DNA of 34,618 nucleotides from Comamonadaceae bacterium (GTDB lineage Bacteria; Pseudomonadota; Gammaproteobacteria; Burkholderiales; Burkholderiaceae_C). Each line of letters starts with the position of its first letter. Position 1 is the first letter of the stretch. Below the pieces are notes generated by a model. It saw nothing but the letters and a program-made list of their open reading frames with translations. It had not been told where the DNA came from and did not search any database. This document shows positions 1 to 7,843 of the stretch, one piece after another. Made by a program: the position numbers and the translations under genes. The stretch is from positions 1-34,618 of the forward strand of contig JAIXPL010000060.1 of NCBI GenBank assembly GCA_027486255.1, written 5' to 3'.

Positions 1-903
1 GATGGTTTGTTTTTGTGTGTTGCCAAAACGATCTGTGGCGATCACTTCAAAGTTGTTGTCGCCGATCTGAGCGAAACGATTGACGGAATATCGCCCATCT
101 GCCCGGCCACCGACTTCTTCTCCATTGACCCTTAACGAAGCGGTATCGCTGTTGGTCGTGATGTTGAGTGTCAGAACGCCGTTTGAATCTGGCGGTGAAG
201 CGATGACTGCGAGATTAAGCGTGGAGCGAGTAGGCTCTGCATTACGGATGACAGGCGTACTGTTGGGGCGAACTGACGCTGTTTGAGTAGGTGCGTTAAA
301 CGGGAAGCGGCTTTGGTCAAGCGCAGAAGACTGGGCTAGTTTTCCGTCAGCCCACTGTCCCAAACGGTTGATGCTCCCGTCTGCACGGCGCTCGGCCTCT
401 GCCGTAGCGGCACGCGTCCTGGCTAGGCGCTCGGCCTCTGCCACCAACTGCGTTTCGAGATCGCGGATTCTGGGAGGGATGAGCGTTGGCAGGGCAAAAT
501 TGTCACAGACGTTGATTGCACCGCTGCACTTGCGTTTGTTACCAAGGCTCGCGCGGTAGTAGCGCAGAGCTGCGGCGGGCTTATTCATTCCCTCGGCAGC
601 CAGGCCCAGATAAAAATAGCTGAGATCGTGGTCATAATCGAGAGCGATCACCTCATTCGCCAAGAGCTCCCACCGTTGAGACCGGTAAAGCTGCAGCAAC
701 TGACGTCGTCTCTCTCCAAAGGTCCATGCACAGCCGGGGGTCGCGCATCTCAAGACTACATTTCCGCTCGAGAACGTCTGGTGGTCCAGCCCGACCTGTT
801 GCGTGTCATGCTTTGGCGGCGTACCACAGCCCGCTAGAAAAACCAGGGCCGTGAGGCAGCCGAGCTTGAGCCCGGTGAATATCGCAGGGTTTGTGTTCGT
901 CAT
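1..903 (-). CDS. Putative lipoprotein with TPR-like and Ig-like segments (3' end outside window)
   Basis: The minus strand is open without a stop from the ATG at 903 down to base 1, giving 301 codons, so the C-terminus is missing. The N-terminus is a lipoprotein signal: a hydrophobic stretch ending in a lipobox LAGC with Cys26 as the lipidation site. Residues of about 60-110 look like a TPR-type helical pair (LYRSQRWELLANEVI, then YFYLGLAAEGMNKPAAALRYY). A charged Ala/Glu/Arg-rich helix follows. The last part seen is an Ig-like beta domain (SLRVNGEEVGG, NNFEVIATDRFGN). Ig modules of this kind often precede a caspase-like peptidase domain in proteobacterial proteins, but that part would lie off the window and is only a guess. 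An in-frame ATG at 1011 would add 36 residues and also begins with a hydrophobic stretch; I prefer 903 because of the lipobox position. Codon use is richer in A/T-ending codons than in the rest of the window. Function is unknown. Confidence 0.75.
   Translation of the reverse strand, partial: MTNTNPAIFTGLKLGCLTALVFLAGCGTPPKHDTQQVGLDHQTFSSGNVVLRCATPGCAWTFGERRRQLLQLYRSQRWELLANEVIALDYDHDLSYFYLGLAAEGMNKPAAALRYYRASLGNKRKCSGAINVCDNFALPTLIPPRIRDLETQLVAEAERLARTRAATAEAERRADGSINRLGQWADGKLAQSSALDQSRFPFNAPTQTASVRPNSTPVIRNAEPTRSTLNLAVIASPPDSNGVLTLNITTNSDTASLRVNGEEVGGRADGRYSVNRFAQIGDNNFEVIATDRFGNTQKQTI
387..442 (-). repeat. Two copies of a 17-bp direct repeat inside the lipoprotein gene
   Basis: GGCGCTCGGCCTCTGCC occurs exactly at 387-403 and 426-442. 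The 39-bp offset equals 13 codons, so the repeat is in frame and encodes two AEAER segments in the charged helix. This looks like an internal coding duplication rather than a mobile element. Confidence 0.8.
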
Positions 904-1061
904 AGTGGTACCACCACATGTATTCTTGATCGCCTGTGTTTCAGGGTTCCCTAGTATTTTCAAGTTCCTTATCGGCAGCGAGAGCAGTAGGAGGCGGATC
1001 AGACGCTTCATGGTCTCAAAGTCTACAGTTCCCGGATCAATCTCGCCGATAGCACCTCGTT

Positions 1062-1270
1062 AGAGCAGATTTAAGGCTTACGGGCTATGCGCGGGTCCCA
1101 TCTGCCAGATTGGGGGGGTGGGGTGTGGTGGGGGTCTGGCCAGCAAGACAGGAGAAGGCAGGGGGGTATCAAACGTTGAACTGAATTAGAACCAACACCA
1201 AAAGCACCTGCCGTCACTTGAGCAGCGTCACCCCCAATCAGACGAAGCTTGGTGGGTTAATTGGTGGGTA
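1062..1270. other. Gene-free stretch between lipoprotein gene and tRNA-Ser
   Basis: I see no convincing gene here. The stretch holds a G-rich tract at 1112-1134 (runs of 7, 4, 2 and 5 G) and, next to the tRNA terminator, a short direct repeat TTGGTGGGT at 1249-1257 and 1261-1269 with a 12-bp period. The position just past a tRNA 3' end makes it a candidate integration junction. Confidence 0.5.
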
Positions 1271-1298
1271 GAAACAAAAAAGCGCCCTAAAGGCGCTT
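1271..1298 (-). terminator. Intrinsic terminator downstream of tRNA-Ser
   Basis: Read on the minus strand, an AAGCGCC / GGCGCTT stem (1292-1298 with 1280-1286) closes a short loop and is followed by a T-rich run (complement of 1274-1280). It starts 15 bases past the tRNA 3' end and is oriented to end the tRNA transcript. Confidence 0.8.
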
Positions 1299-1310
1299 GT
1301 TTGCTTGGTA

Positions 1311-1402
<92 letters not shown>

Positions 1403-1415
1403 GCGAAAGCTCATG

Positions 1416-1421
1416 ATTGTA
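1416..1421 (-). promoter_or_regulatory. Possible -10 element of the tRNA-Ser promoter
   Basis: The minus strand reads TACAAT 14 bases before the mature tRNA 5' end, a good match to the sigma-70 -10 consensus and at a suitable distance for tRNA transcription. I see no strong -35 at 16-18 bp, so the tRNA may instead be read through from the SDR gene, after which no terminator is visible. Confidence 0.35.
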
Positions 1422-1451
1422 GCTTATGGACAAAGGGCAAAACGGGATGCC

Positions 1452-2231
1452 TCAGGGCATGTAGGTGCCGCCATTGATGTGCAGTGTCTGGCCGGTCATG
1501 TAGGCCGCACCGGGGCTGAGCAGGAAGACGATGGGTTGCACCACATCCATGGGTTCGGCAATGCGGCCCAAGGGCACCACCTGGCCGTAGCTCTGTGGGT
1601 CCACCCGCGGCGCGGCCGACTCATCCGAGCGGCCGGTGCCTCCCCGCAGGAAGGCCGTGTCTACCGCGCCAGGTGCCACCGCATTGATGCGGACTCGGGG
1701 CGCGTTTTCCAGCGCCAGTTCACGCATCATCAAGATGAGGCCTGCCTTGGCCGGTCCGTAGGCGCCATACAAAGGCCGGGCCCAGGCACCCAGGCCCGAA
1801 GCCACATGCACCAGGCTGGCGCGCGCAGAGGCTTGCAGCTGGGGCAGCACGGCCCGAGAGATGTAGAAGGCTGAATCGAGGTTGCCGCGGATCACGTCGT
1901 CCCAGGTGTCCAGGGATGTCTGAGCCAGTGGCTGAGCTGGGCTCATATAGCCCACGAGGTTGACGCAGGCATCAAGCCCCCCGAGCTCGCGCACCGCGTG
2001 GTCCACCGCGGCCTGCACCGAGACCGCATCCTTGGCGTTCATCGGAATGCTGCGCAGTCCGGACCGGCCGTGGCGCTCGATGGAATCGGGCAAGTCCGCC
2101 ACCACCACACGCATGCCCAGTGACTCGCACTGCGACACCAGCGCGCGACCAATGCCGCCCATCCCGCCGGTGACAAGGACACGCAAACCGTCGAATACAC
2201 CGTCGGCCCACAGCGGGGTGTGATGGTTCAT
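1452..2231 (-). CDS. SDR-family NAD(P)-dependent oxidoreductase
   Basis: This 259-residue protein has the normal length of a classical short-chain dehydrogenase. The nucleotide-binding motif TGGMGGIG is at 21-28, Ser145 lies in VASG, and the catalytic pair is Tyr158/Lys162 in YGPAK. The C-terminal TGQTLHINGG is typical. The usual NNAG structural motif reads NLVG at 91-94, a moderate deviation. AGGAG precedes the ATG at good spacing. It is the last gene of the minus-strand operon that encodes the Liv-type importer, so it probably oxidises or reduces a carbonyl or alcohol in the imported compound or an early intermediate. The substrate cannot be assigned. Confidence 0.9.
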   Translation of the reverse strand: MNHHTPLWADGVFDGLRVLVTGGMGGIGRALVSQCESLGMRVVVADLPDSIERHGRSGLRSIPMNAKDAVSVQAAVDHAVRELGGLDACVNLVGYMSPAQPLAQTSLDTWDDVIRGNLDSAFYISRAVLPQLQASARASLVHVASGLGAWARPLYGAYGPAKAGLILMMRELALENAPRVRINAVAPGAVDTAFLRGGTGRSDESAAPRVDPQSYGQVVPLGRIAEPMDVVQPIVFLLSPGAAYMTGQTLHINGGTYMP

Positions 2232-2254
2232 GGCAGGCTCTCCTAGATGGGGTA

Positions 2255-2285
2255 GGGGGCCGGTCGCCCTCGCGAACCGGCCCCC
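2255..2285 (-). promoter_or_regulatory. Strong intergenic hairpin between binding-protein gene and SDR gene
   Basis: A perfect 10-bp inverted repeat (2255-2264 with 2276-2285, GGGGGCCGGT and ACCGGCCCCC) encloses an 11-base loop. On the minus transcript it has no T-run behind it, so it is not a classical terminator. It lies between the end of the periplasmic-binding-protein gene and the SDR start. Such hairpins can stabilise the upstream message and lower downstream expression, which would suit a binding protein needed in excess; that role is inferred. Confidence 0.6.
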
Positions 2286-2329
2286 TGGTTTTACGCGTTC
2301 ATTTATTACGCGCTTAGGTGTTTAAGTGC

Positions 2330-3505
2330 TCAGTTGCACTTGTCCGCAGGATGCACGTCCAGCAGGGTGCGCTGGCCACCCTTGATGCGGATGATGTAGC
2401 CGGGCAGCTCGGAATCGTTATCCTTGCTGAAGCAGACATTGCCTGTCACACCGGCCAGGTTGGTGGTGCGCAGGGCGTCCCGGATGGCGGTGCGTTCGGC
2501 CTTGACCTTGGCCGCATCCCCGGTGGCGCCGCTGCGGCGCATGGCATCGGCCAAGACGTAGACGATGTCATACGCCGAGGCGTCCACGTGGTGCGCGCCG
2601 CTCTTGTTCACACCGCGCTTTTTCGCTTCTTCGAGGAACTTACGCTCGAATTGCCGGGTGCGGTCATTGGTGTCCCACCAGTACCAGGCCACGTAGGTGG
2701 CGTTCTCGCCATCGGCGCCGAGGATCTTGCCGATGTCGGGGTCGGCAAAAATCTGCCCGCCAATCAGCAGGCTGTTGTGGCCTTGGCGGCGCAGCTCTTT
2801 CATGACCTTGGCCGTGCCATCGGGCAGGCCAGCGAAGGCCAGCACGCCAGGGGTGTTGCCCTTGAGCTTGGTGATGTGGGGTGACAGGTCGGTGGCGTTG
2901 GTCGGGAAACCTTCTGCCGGGATCACCATCTTCCAGCCATTGGCCTCGAGCAGGTTAGGCATCCAGGCCGACAGTGCCTTGCCGACGAACTCGTCGCTGG
3001 GGTACATCACGGCCGCGGTCTTGTTGGTCACGCCGCCCTTGGCGGCCATGGTGCGGAGCAGCCGGGCGAACTGCTTGCCCTCGTCCTCAGTGATGCGAAA
3101 CGCCCACTTACGGTCTTTGGTCAGGCCAGGTGCGGATGCGGCATTGGGGATCTGCACGATCTCCAGGCGCTCACCTGCGGCAAAACCGACCTGAGCTTCC
3201 TGGCTGGAGAAGGGCCCGATCACGCCCAGCGCCTTGGCGTCTTCGGCGAATTTCTGCACAGCCACCTGGGCGTTTTTGGCTTCGCCACCGGTGTCAAACT
3301 TTTCAATGCGGATCTTGCGGCCGTTGATGCCGCCTGCCGCGTTGATTTCGGCCACCGCAATGTCCACGGCAATTTCGGTACCCACCCCCACGCCGGCATA
3401 CCGGCCGGTTTTGGCATGGGACAGGCCCAGCACCAGGTCCTGGGACCAGGCAGGGGCCAACATGCTTGCCGCGAGGCCCGCAATCAGCAACAGACGTTTT
3501 TTCAT
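2330..3505 (-). CDS. Branched-chain-amino-acid-type ABC transporter substrate-binding protein
   Basis: The 391-residue product starts with a clear Sec signal peptide (MKKRLLLIAGLAASML, cleavage near AWS-QD) and continues as a periplasmic type I binding protein of the LivJ/LivK family (Peripla_BP_6). Typical family segments are SHAKTGRYAGVGVGTE near the N-terminus, INAAGGINGRKI and IGPFSSQEAQ. AAGGAG lies upstream of the ATG. It follows the LivF-like ATPase gene by 17 bases and completes a five-component importer. This family binds amino acids but also amides, urea and aromatic acids. The neighbouring catabolic genes suggest a small organic acid, amide or aromatic ligand rather than leucine. 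Confidence 0.93.
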   Translation of the reverse strand: MKKRLLLIAGLAASMLAPAWSQDLVLGLSHAKTGRYAGVGVGTEIAVDIAVAEINAAGGINGRKIRIEKFDTGGEAKNAQVAVQKFAEDAKALGVIGPFSSQEAQVGFAAGERLEIVQIPNAASAPGLTKDRKWAFRITEDEGKQFARLLRTMAAKGGVTNKTAAVMYPSDEFVGKALSAWMPNLLEANGWKMVIPAEGFPTNATDLSPHITKLKGNTPGVLAFAGLPDGTAKVMKELRRQGHNSLLIGGQIFADPDIGKILGADGENATYVAWYWWDTNDRTRQFERKFLEEAKKRGVNKSGAHHVDASAYDIVYVLADAMRRSGATGDAAKVKAERTAIRDALRTTNLAGVTGNVCFSKDNDSELPGYIIRIKGGQRTLLDVHPADKCN

Positions 3506-3522
3506 CAGCCACGCTCCTTATG

Positions 3523-4224
3523 TCATGCGCCCAGGTAGGCCGCCGCCATGCGCGGATCGGAAGCCAGTGCCTGAGCATCACCTTGTAGAACCAGCCGCCC
3601 GAGTTCAAGCACATAGGCCCTGTGGGCGGTAGCCAGGGCCATGTGTGTGTTCTGCTCGACCAGCAGGATAGCCAGGCCCTCGCGATGGAGGTCCCGGATC
3701 AGGTCGAACAGTGTCTTGACGAGCAGGGGGCTCAAGCCCAGGGAGGGCTCGTCAAGCATCATGAGGGCAGGGCGCGCCAGCAGGGCGCGGCCGATGGCCA
3801 GCATCTGCTGCTCACCACCGGAAAGCACAGAGGCCGGCATGTCGCGGCGTTGTGCCAGATTGGGAAAGCGCTCGTAGATCGCCTCGATCTCGCGGCTGGG
3901 ATCGTCGCGCCGGGTGTAGGCGCCCATGAGCAGGTTGTCATGAACGCTGATGCTCACGAAGATCTGCCGGCCTTCGGGCACCATCACCAGGCCCTGGCCA
4001 ACCCGCCAGGCGGCGCTGCGGCCGGTGATCGACTCACCCTTGAAGCGCACATCCCCGCTGGCCGGTCGAACCATGCCCTGCAGGGCCTTGAGGAGAGAAC
4101 TCTTGCCGGCGCCGTTGGCGCCCAGCACGGTGACGATTTCGCCAGCCTCCACGTGCAGCGAGACGCCCTTGAGCGCTTGCGTGCGCCCGTAGCTGACGTG
4201 CAGATCGCGGGCTTCAAGCAACAT
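3523..4224 (-). CDS. livF: ABC transporter ATP-binding protein, LivF type
   Basis: This 233-residue ATPase is one of the two cytoplasmic motor subunits of the Liv-type importer. Walker A is GANGAGKS at 35-42, the signature is LSGGEQQ at 134-140 and Walker B is LMMLDEP at 154-160, followed by a switch His in LLVEQNTHMA. Length and the PEGRQIF segment are typical of LivF. Its start overlaps the end of the livG-like gene by 11 bases, consistent with translational coupling. The symbol refers to family; substrate specificity comes from the binding protein. Confidence 0.93.
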   Translation of the reverse strand: MLLEARDLHVSYGRTQALKGVSLHVEAGEIVTVLGANGAGKSSLLKALQGMVRPASGDVRFKGESITGRSAAWRVGQGLVMVPEGRQIFVSISVHDNLLMGAYTRRDDPSREIEAIYERFPNLAQRRDMPASVLSGGEQQMLAIGRALLARPALMMLDEPSLGLSPLLVKTLFDLIRDLHREGLAILLVEQNTHMALATAHRAYVLELGRLVLQGDAQALASDPRMAAAYLGA

Positions 4225-4972
4225 GGCTGGCCTCCATCACCTGGGCGCTGCCCAGGTAGGCCTCGAGCACGCCGGCGTCTTGGCTGACTTCTTGAGGCGT
4301 TCCTTCGAAGATCTTGCGCCCGAAGTTGAGCACCACCACGTGGTTGCACAGGTGGCGCACAAAGGGCATGTCGTGTTCCACCACCACCAGGGTGATGCCC
4401 TGGGCGGAAATGCGCTCGAGCAGCAGCCGCAGCTCCTTGGTTTCGGTGTTGTTCAGGCCAGCGGCAGGCTCGTCGAGCAGCAGGATGCGGGGTTCGGCCA
4501 TGAGGGCGCGCACCACCTCGATGCGTTTTTGAATGCCGTAGGGCAGATCCGACACCACCTGCCCGGGGTAGGTGTCCAGCCCGGCGTCTTCAAGGGCGCG
4601 GCGGGCGCGGGCACTGGCCCGGGCGCTGCCCACCAGTTGCAGCGGATGGCTGCGGTGGTGCTCACCCAGCATCACGTTCTCCAGGGTCGAGAGGTGCGGC
4701 ATGAGCCGGATGTTCTGGAACGATCGGGCAATGCCGTGCCGCACCCGCTGGGGTACCGACAAGTGAGTGATGTCGGCCCCTAGGGCGCGTATGCAGCCCT
4801 TGTCGATGGGGTACACCCCTGAAATCAGGTTGAAGGCGGTGGACTTACCCGCACCATTGGGGCCAATCAGGGCCGTGCGGCTGCCTTCGGGCACGTTCAG
4901 GCTGACGTCGTCGATGACCTTCAGACCACCGAAGGACTTGCACACGCCTTCCAGGGACAGGACGCTGCTCAT
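4214..4972 (-). CDS. livG: ABC transporter ATP-binding protein, LivG type
   Basis: I place the start at the ATG at 4972 (MSSVLSLEGV), because the reading frame further upstream is antisense-like sequence inside livM and this start overlaps the livM stop by four bases (ATGA). The 252-residue protein has Walker A GPNGAGKS at 37-44, the degenerate LivG-type signature beginning LPYG near 143 and Walker B ILLLDEP at 163-169. ARSFQNIRL is the Q-loop region. It pairs with LivF to power import through LivH and LivM. Confidence 0.93.
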   Translation of the reverse strand: MSSVLSLEGVCKSFGGLKVIDDVSLNVPEGSRTALIGPNGAGKSTAFNLISGVYPIDKGCIRALGADITHLSVPQRVRHGIARSFQNIRLMPHLSTLENVMLGEHHRSHPLQLVGSARASARARRALEDAGLDTYPGQVVSDLPYGIQKRIEVVRALMAEPRILLLDEPAAGLNNTETKELRLLLERISAQGITLVVVEHDMPFVRHLCNHVVVLNFGRKIFEGTPQEVSQDAGVLEAYLGSAQVMEASHVA

Positions 4973-5844
4973 GACTTGCTCCTCGCGCGGCGGCCCGGCA
5001 GCAGGGACTCCACCAGGGTGCGCGTGATCACGCCCTGAGGACGCCACATCATCAGCAGCACCACGGCGATGCCGAACACCATGTAGCGGCCGCCTTCGAG
5101 GGACTTGAGCATGGGGTCCAGGGTGGATAGTTTCCTGAGCGCCTCGGGCACCAGTGTGAAGAAGAGGGCGCCAAAGAGCGGCCCCCACACGGTCTGGGTG
5201 CCGCCCATCAGCACGTAGAGCAGCACGTAGATGCTGAACATCACGCCGGTGGACTGCACATCGATGAAGTTGAACTGGTGCACCAACAGGCCGCCACCCA
5301 ATCCGCCGATGGCGCCGCCCACCGTGAAGGCCACCACCTGGGTCATTCGCAGGTGCACGCCAAAGAGATTGGCCACGCTTTCGTCATCGTGTACGGCGCG
5401 CACCGACAGGCCAAAGCGCGTGTGCATGAGCCAGGCCACAAAGAGTATGGTGCCCAGCGCGCAGGGCAGCACCACCGGCAGGCCTGCATACGCCATGACC
5501 GACAGCCCGGCGGCACCGCCGAGCGCGGGAATGTTGAGCAGTACGCCACCGACCACTTCCGCAAAGGCAAAGGTGGCCAGCACCATGTAAATACCCCGGG
5601 TGCGCAGGATGGGGAAGGACACCAGGAAGGCCACCAGCGCCGCCATGGACACGCCGGCCATCAGGGCCGGAGCGAGGGGCACCTCGTAGAGGGAGGTCAA
5701 GGCCCCCGCGGTATAGGCGCCCACGAGCACGAAACCGGCCGCCCCCAGGTTGAGCAGGCCGGCCGAGGCCGGAACGTACACCGCATAGGCCACGATGATG
5801 TTGATGGCCAGCATGGCCAGAAGGCCGCCGAGGTAACCGGACAT
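4969..5844 (-). CDS. livM: ABC transporter permease, LivM type
   Basis: The 291-residue hydrophobic protein has about eight to ten membrane segments and LivM-family features. These include NLGAAGFVLVGAYTAG near the N-terminus and the coupling-loop region GLSVRAVHDDESVANLFG, which contacts the ATPases. Another is GGAIGGLGGGLLVHQF, followed by the MGGTQTVWGPLFGA segment. Its ATG overlaps the stop of the livH-like gene by one base and its stop overlaps the start of livG, so the importer genes are translationally coupled. Confidence 0.93.
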   Translation of the reverse strand: MSGYLGGLLAMLAINIIVAYAVYVPASAGLLNLGAAGFVLVGAYTAGALTSLYEVPLAPALMAGVSMAALVAFLVSFPILRTRGIYMVLATFAFAEVVGGVLLNIPALGGAAGLSVMAYAGLPVVLPCALGTILFVAWLMHTRFGLSVRAVHDDESVANLFGVHLRMTQVVAFTVGGAIGGLGGGLLVHQFNFIDVQSTGVMFSIYVLLYVLMGGTQTVWGPLFGALFFTLVPEALRKLSTLDPMLKSLEGGRYMVFGIAVVLLMMWRPQGVITRTLVESLLPGRRARSKS

Positions 5845-6758
5845 CAGAACTTCTCCCTGCCTATCTTGTTGTGGCCGAAGAGACCCGCGGGCCGCACGAT
5901 GAGAATGAGCAGCAGCAGCCCCCAGACAGGGATTTTTTCGATCTCGGCGCCAAAGGTGCTGATGGCCAGCACCTTAACCAGGCCCACGAGCAGACCCCCG
6001 GCGATCGCGCCCCAAATGTTGCCCAGGCCGCCGAGCACCATGCCGGCGATGGCATCCGTGGCAATGGCCTCACCCATGAATGGAGTGACCGTGCCGTAGC
6101 TGGCGGCATACAAAATGCCCGCCAAGGCCGAGAGCACGCCCGCAATGACGAAGACCACCGGCACGATGTGCTGCACCTCCACGCCCATGAGCGTGCTGGC
6201 GTTGGGGTTCTCAGCAATCGCGCGCAGAGCCCGCCCGAGCCGGGTCTTGTGCAAGATGCGGTTGAGCAGCGCCACCAACGCCACCGCCATCACCAGGCTG
6301 GCCATGTGCGGCAGCCCGAAGATGAGTCCACCCAGCTCCACGCTCGTTTGCTTGAAGGGCAGCTCAAAGCGCTGTGGGTCGGTGCTCCACAGCGTCATGG
6401 CCAGGTGCTCGAAGATGATGAGAAAACCCAGCGAACTCACCAGGGGCAGCGCATGCTCGGTGGCGTCACCGAAGCGTGCCTTCATGTAGCGGTAGGTAAA
6501 GCGCTCAATCAGCAAGGAGGCCAGCACCGCCACCGCGATGCCCAGCAGCATGGCCGGCAGCCAATGCCAGCCGAGGGCCAAGGGATGCGCGCCCGTACTG
6601 GAGGCCGCCCAGCTCACCATGCCGGCGAGCATGAAGAGCGCCGGAATGGTGAAGTTCAGGAAATTGAGCATGCCGATGGTCAAGGTGAAGGCCACCGCCA
6701 CAAACGCCAGGATGCCGCCGAGCATCAGGCCGTTGATGATTTGCTGAAGCAGTTGCAC
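5844..6758 (-). CDS. livH: ABC transporter permease, LivH type (GTG start)
   Basis: The 304-residue integral membrane protein carries LivH-family segments: the N-terminal QLLQQIINGLMLGGILAF, the coupling loop LGRALRAIAENPNASTLMGV and the C-terminal GMVLGGLGNIWGAIAGG. The start codon is GTG at 6758 with AGAGGT about nine bases upstream. With LivM it forms the membrane channel. A 108-base gap separates it from the amidohydrolase-like gene upstream; I see no terminator there, so the two are probably co-transcribed. Confidence 0.92.
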   Translation of the reverse strand: MQLLQQIINGLMLGGILAFVAVAFTLTIGMLNFLNFTIPALFMLAGMVSWAASSTGAHPLALGWHWLPAMLLGIAVAVLASLLIERFTYRYMKARFGDATEHALPLVSSLGFLIIFEHLAMTLWSTDPQRFELPFKQTSVELGGLIFGLPHMASLVMAVALVALLNRILHKTRLGRALRAIAENPNASTLMGVEVQHIVPVVFVIAGVLSALAGILYAASYGTVTPFMGEAIATDAIAGMVLGGLGNIWGAIAGGLLVGLVKVLAISTFGAEIEKIPVWGLLLLILIVRPAGLFGHNKIGREKF

Positions 6759-6866
6759 GCGGGATTTACCTCTGCGGAATTAAACGCTGCACGGACTGTG
6801 TCGCAGCCTGCGCCCGGCGCCCATTGGGAAAACCCGATGACGCGTGAAAAGAACGCAGGCGGGCGA
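6759..6866. other. Short gap between livH and amidohydrolase gene
   Basis: There is no ORF with coding character and no clear terminator or promoter here. The ribosome site of livH lies at the left end. The gap is most simply an untranslated spacer in the operon. Confidence 0.4.
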
Positions 6867-7769
6867 TCATGCGATGTGCGACTCGTGGTTGGCCAGGTAC
6901 CACTCGGCAATCTCTTCCCGGGTGGTCCACCACACGTCCGGATGGCTTTTGGCATGGGCCAGGAAGTCACGAAAACAGGGCATGCGGTGCGGATGGCCCG
7001 AGACATGCGGGTGCAGGCCCACGCTCATGATGCGGCCGGTCTCAGCGCCTTCCTTGTACAGCTCATCGAACTGGTCCTTGAGCATGCGCGCGGCATCCCA
7101 GGTGGTCATGGCCCGGCGGTGGAAGAAGGTGAAGTCATTCACCTCGATGGTGTAGGGCACGTTGACGATGGGGCCGCTCGGGGTCTGGATCAAGTACGGC
7201 TGGTCGTCATTCATGTAGTCGCAGAAGAACTTCATGCCCTGCTCGGCCAGCAGGTCCGGTGTGTTGGGGGTGCTGCGCAGCGAGGACGACAGCCAGCCTT
7301 TGGCCTTGCGTCCGACCACCTTCTCATAAACCTTCAAGGTGGCGTCGATGATCTGACGCTCCTTGTCGATGTCAAAGGTGTAGCGCGTGAGCAGCTCGCC
7401 CTGCTCGTAGTTGTGGGGCACCACCTCCCAGCCCCGTTCCTTGGCGTACTCGATGATCTCGGGCCGCTCCAGCATGGTTTTGGCATTGGCCGTGGATGAA
7501 AAAGGCACGCCCATGTCGCTGAACAACTTGAACATGCGCCACACGCCCACACGCTGGCCATATTCACGCCAAGTGAAGTTGGGAAAGTCAGCCACGTTGC
7601 CCGGCAGGGGGTCGGGCAGCATGGGCGGGCCGCCGGCGTAGTTCGGCTCGGTGCCCTCGCGTGTGAGGTCCCAGTACTCGCAGTTCATCGTGATGATGAC
7701 GGCCAGCTTCTTGCCGCCGGGCCAGCGCAGCGGCTTGCGTTTGATCAGGGGTACCCAGGGGTAGTGCAT
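6867..7769 (-). CDS. Polysaccharide-deacetylase-fold amidohydrolase (PuuE/imidase-like)
   Basis: I use the ATG at 7769 (MHYPWVPLIKRKPL), which has AGAGGAT upstream; this gives 300 residues. The protein has the NodB/polysaccharide-deacetylase fold signature of the soluble PuuE-like branch, for example WREYGQRVGVWRMF and EVVPHNYEQGELL. It has no signal peptide, so it acts in the cytoplasm and is unlikely to act on polysaccharide. Two classical CE4 metal sites look altered: the Asp-Asp region reads MNCEYWD and the usual His-x3-His reads HNYEQ. As I recall, this branch includes PuuE allantoinase and a cyclic imide hydrolase from Pseudomonas putida, both opening cyclic amides. It is the first gene of the minus-strand transporter operon, which fits ring opening of the imported compound. 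That activity is inferred. Confidence 0.85.
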   Translation of the reverse strand: MHYPWVPLIKRKPLRWPGGKKLAVIITMNCEYWDLTREGTEPNYAGGPPMLPDPLPGNVADFPNFTWREYGQRVGVWRMFKLFSDMGVPFSSTANAKTMLERPEIIEYAKERGWEVVPHNYEQGELLTRYTFDIDKERQIIDATLKVYEKVVGRKAKGWLSSSLRSTPNTPDLLAEQGMKFFCDYMNDDQPYLIQTPSGPIVNVPYTIEVNDFTFFHRRAMTTWDAARMLKDQFDELYKEGAETGRIMSVGLHPHVSGHPHRMPCFRDFLAHAKSHPDVWWTTREEIAEWYLANHESHIA

Positions 7770-7843
7770 GCGGAATCCTCTTACACTGAAAAAAAGTTTG
7801 TTCGATCCATCGCGGCCGGGGCCGTGCAACCAAGGAGTGCGTG
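7770..7843. promoter_or_regulatory. Divergent promoter region between amidohydrolase and MBL genes
   Basis: These 74 bases must hold the start of the leftward transporter operon and of the rightward MBL-fold gene. They contain an A-run (about 7790-7796) and ribosome sites for both genes. I cannot pick out a convincing -35/-10 pair, and the 13-bp site seen near 10,282 does not occur here. Confidence 0.45.

Noticed and set aside
80..1063. Several short plus-strand frames in the left segment
   Set aside because: They are opposite the lipoprotein frame, which has a signal peptide, lipobox and domain-like sequence; the plus-strand products are low-complexity.
5871..7499. 542-residue plus-strand frame across livH and the amidohydrolase gene
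   Set aside because: It lies opposite two recognisable genes, is His/Gln/Gly-rich and has no domain.
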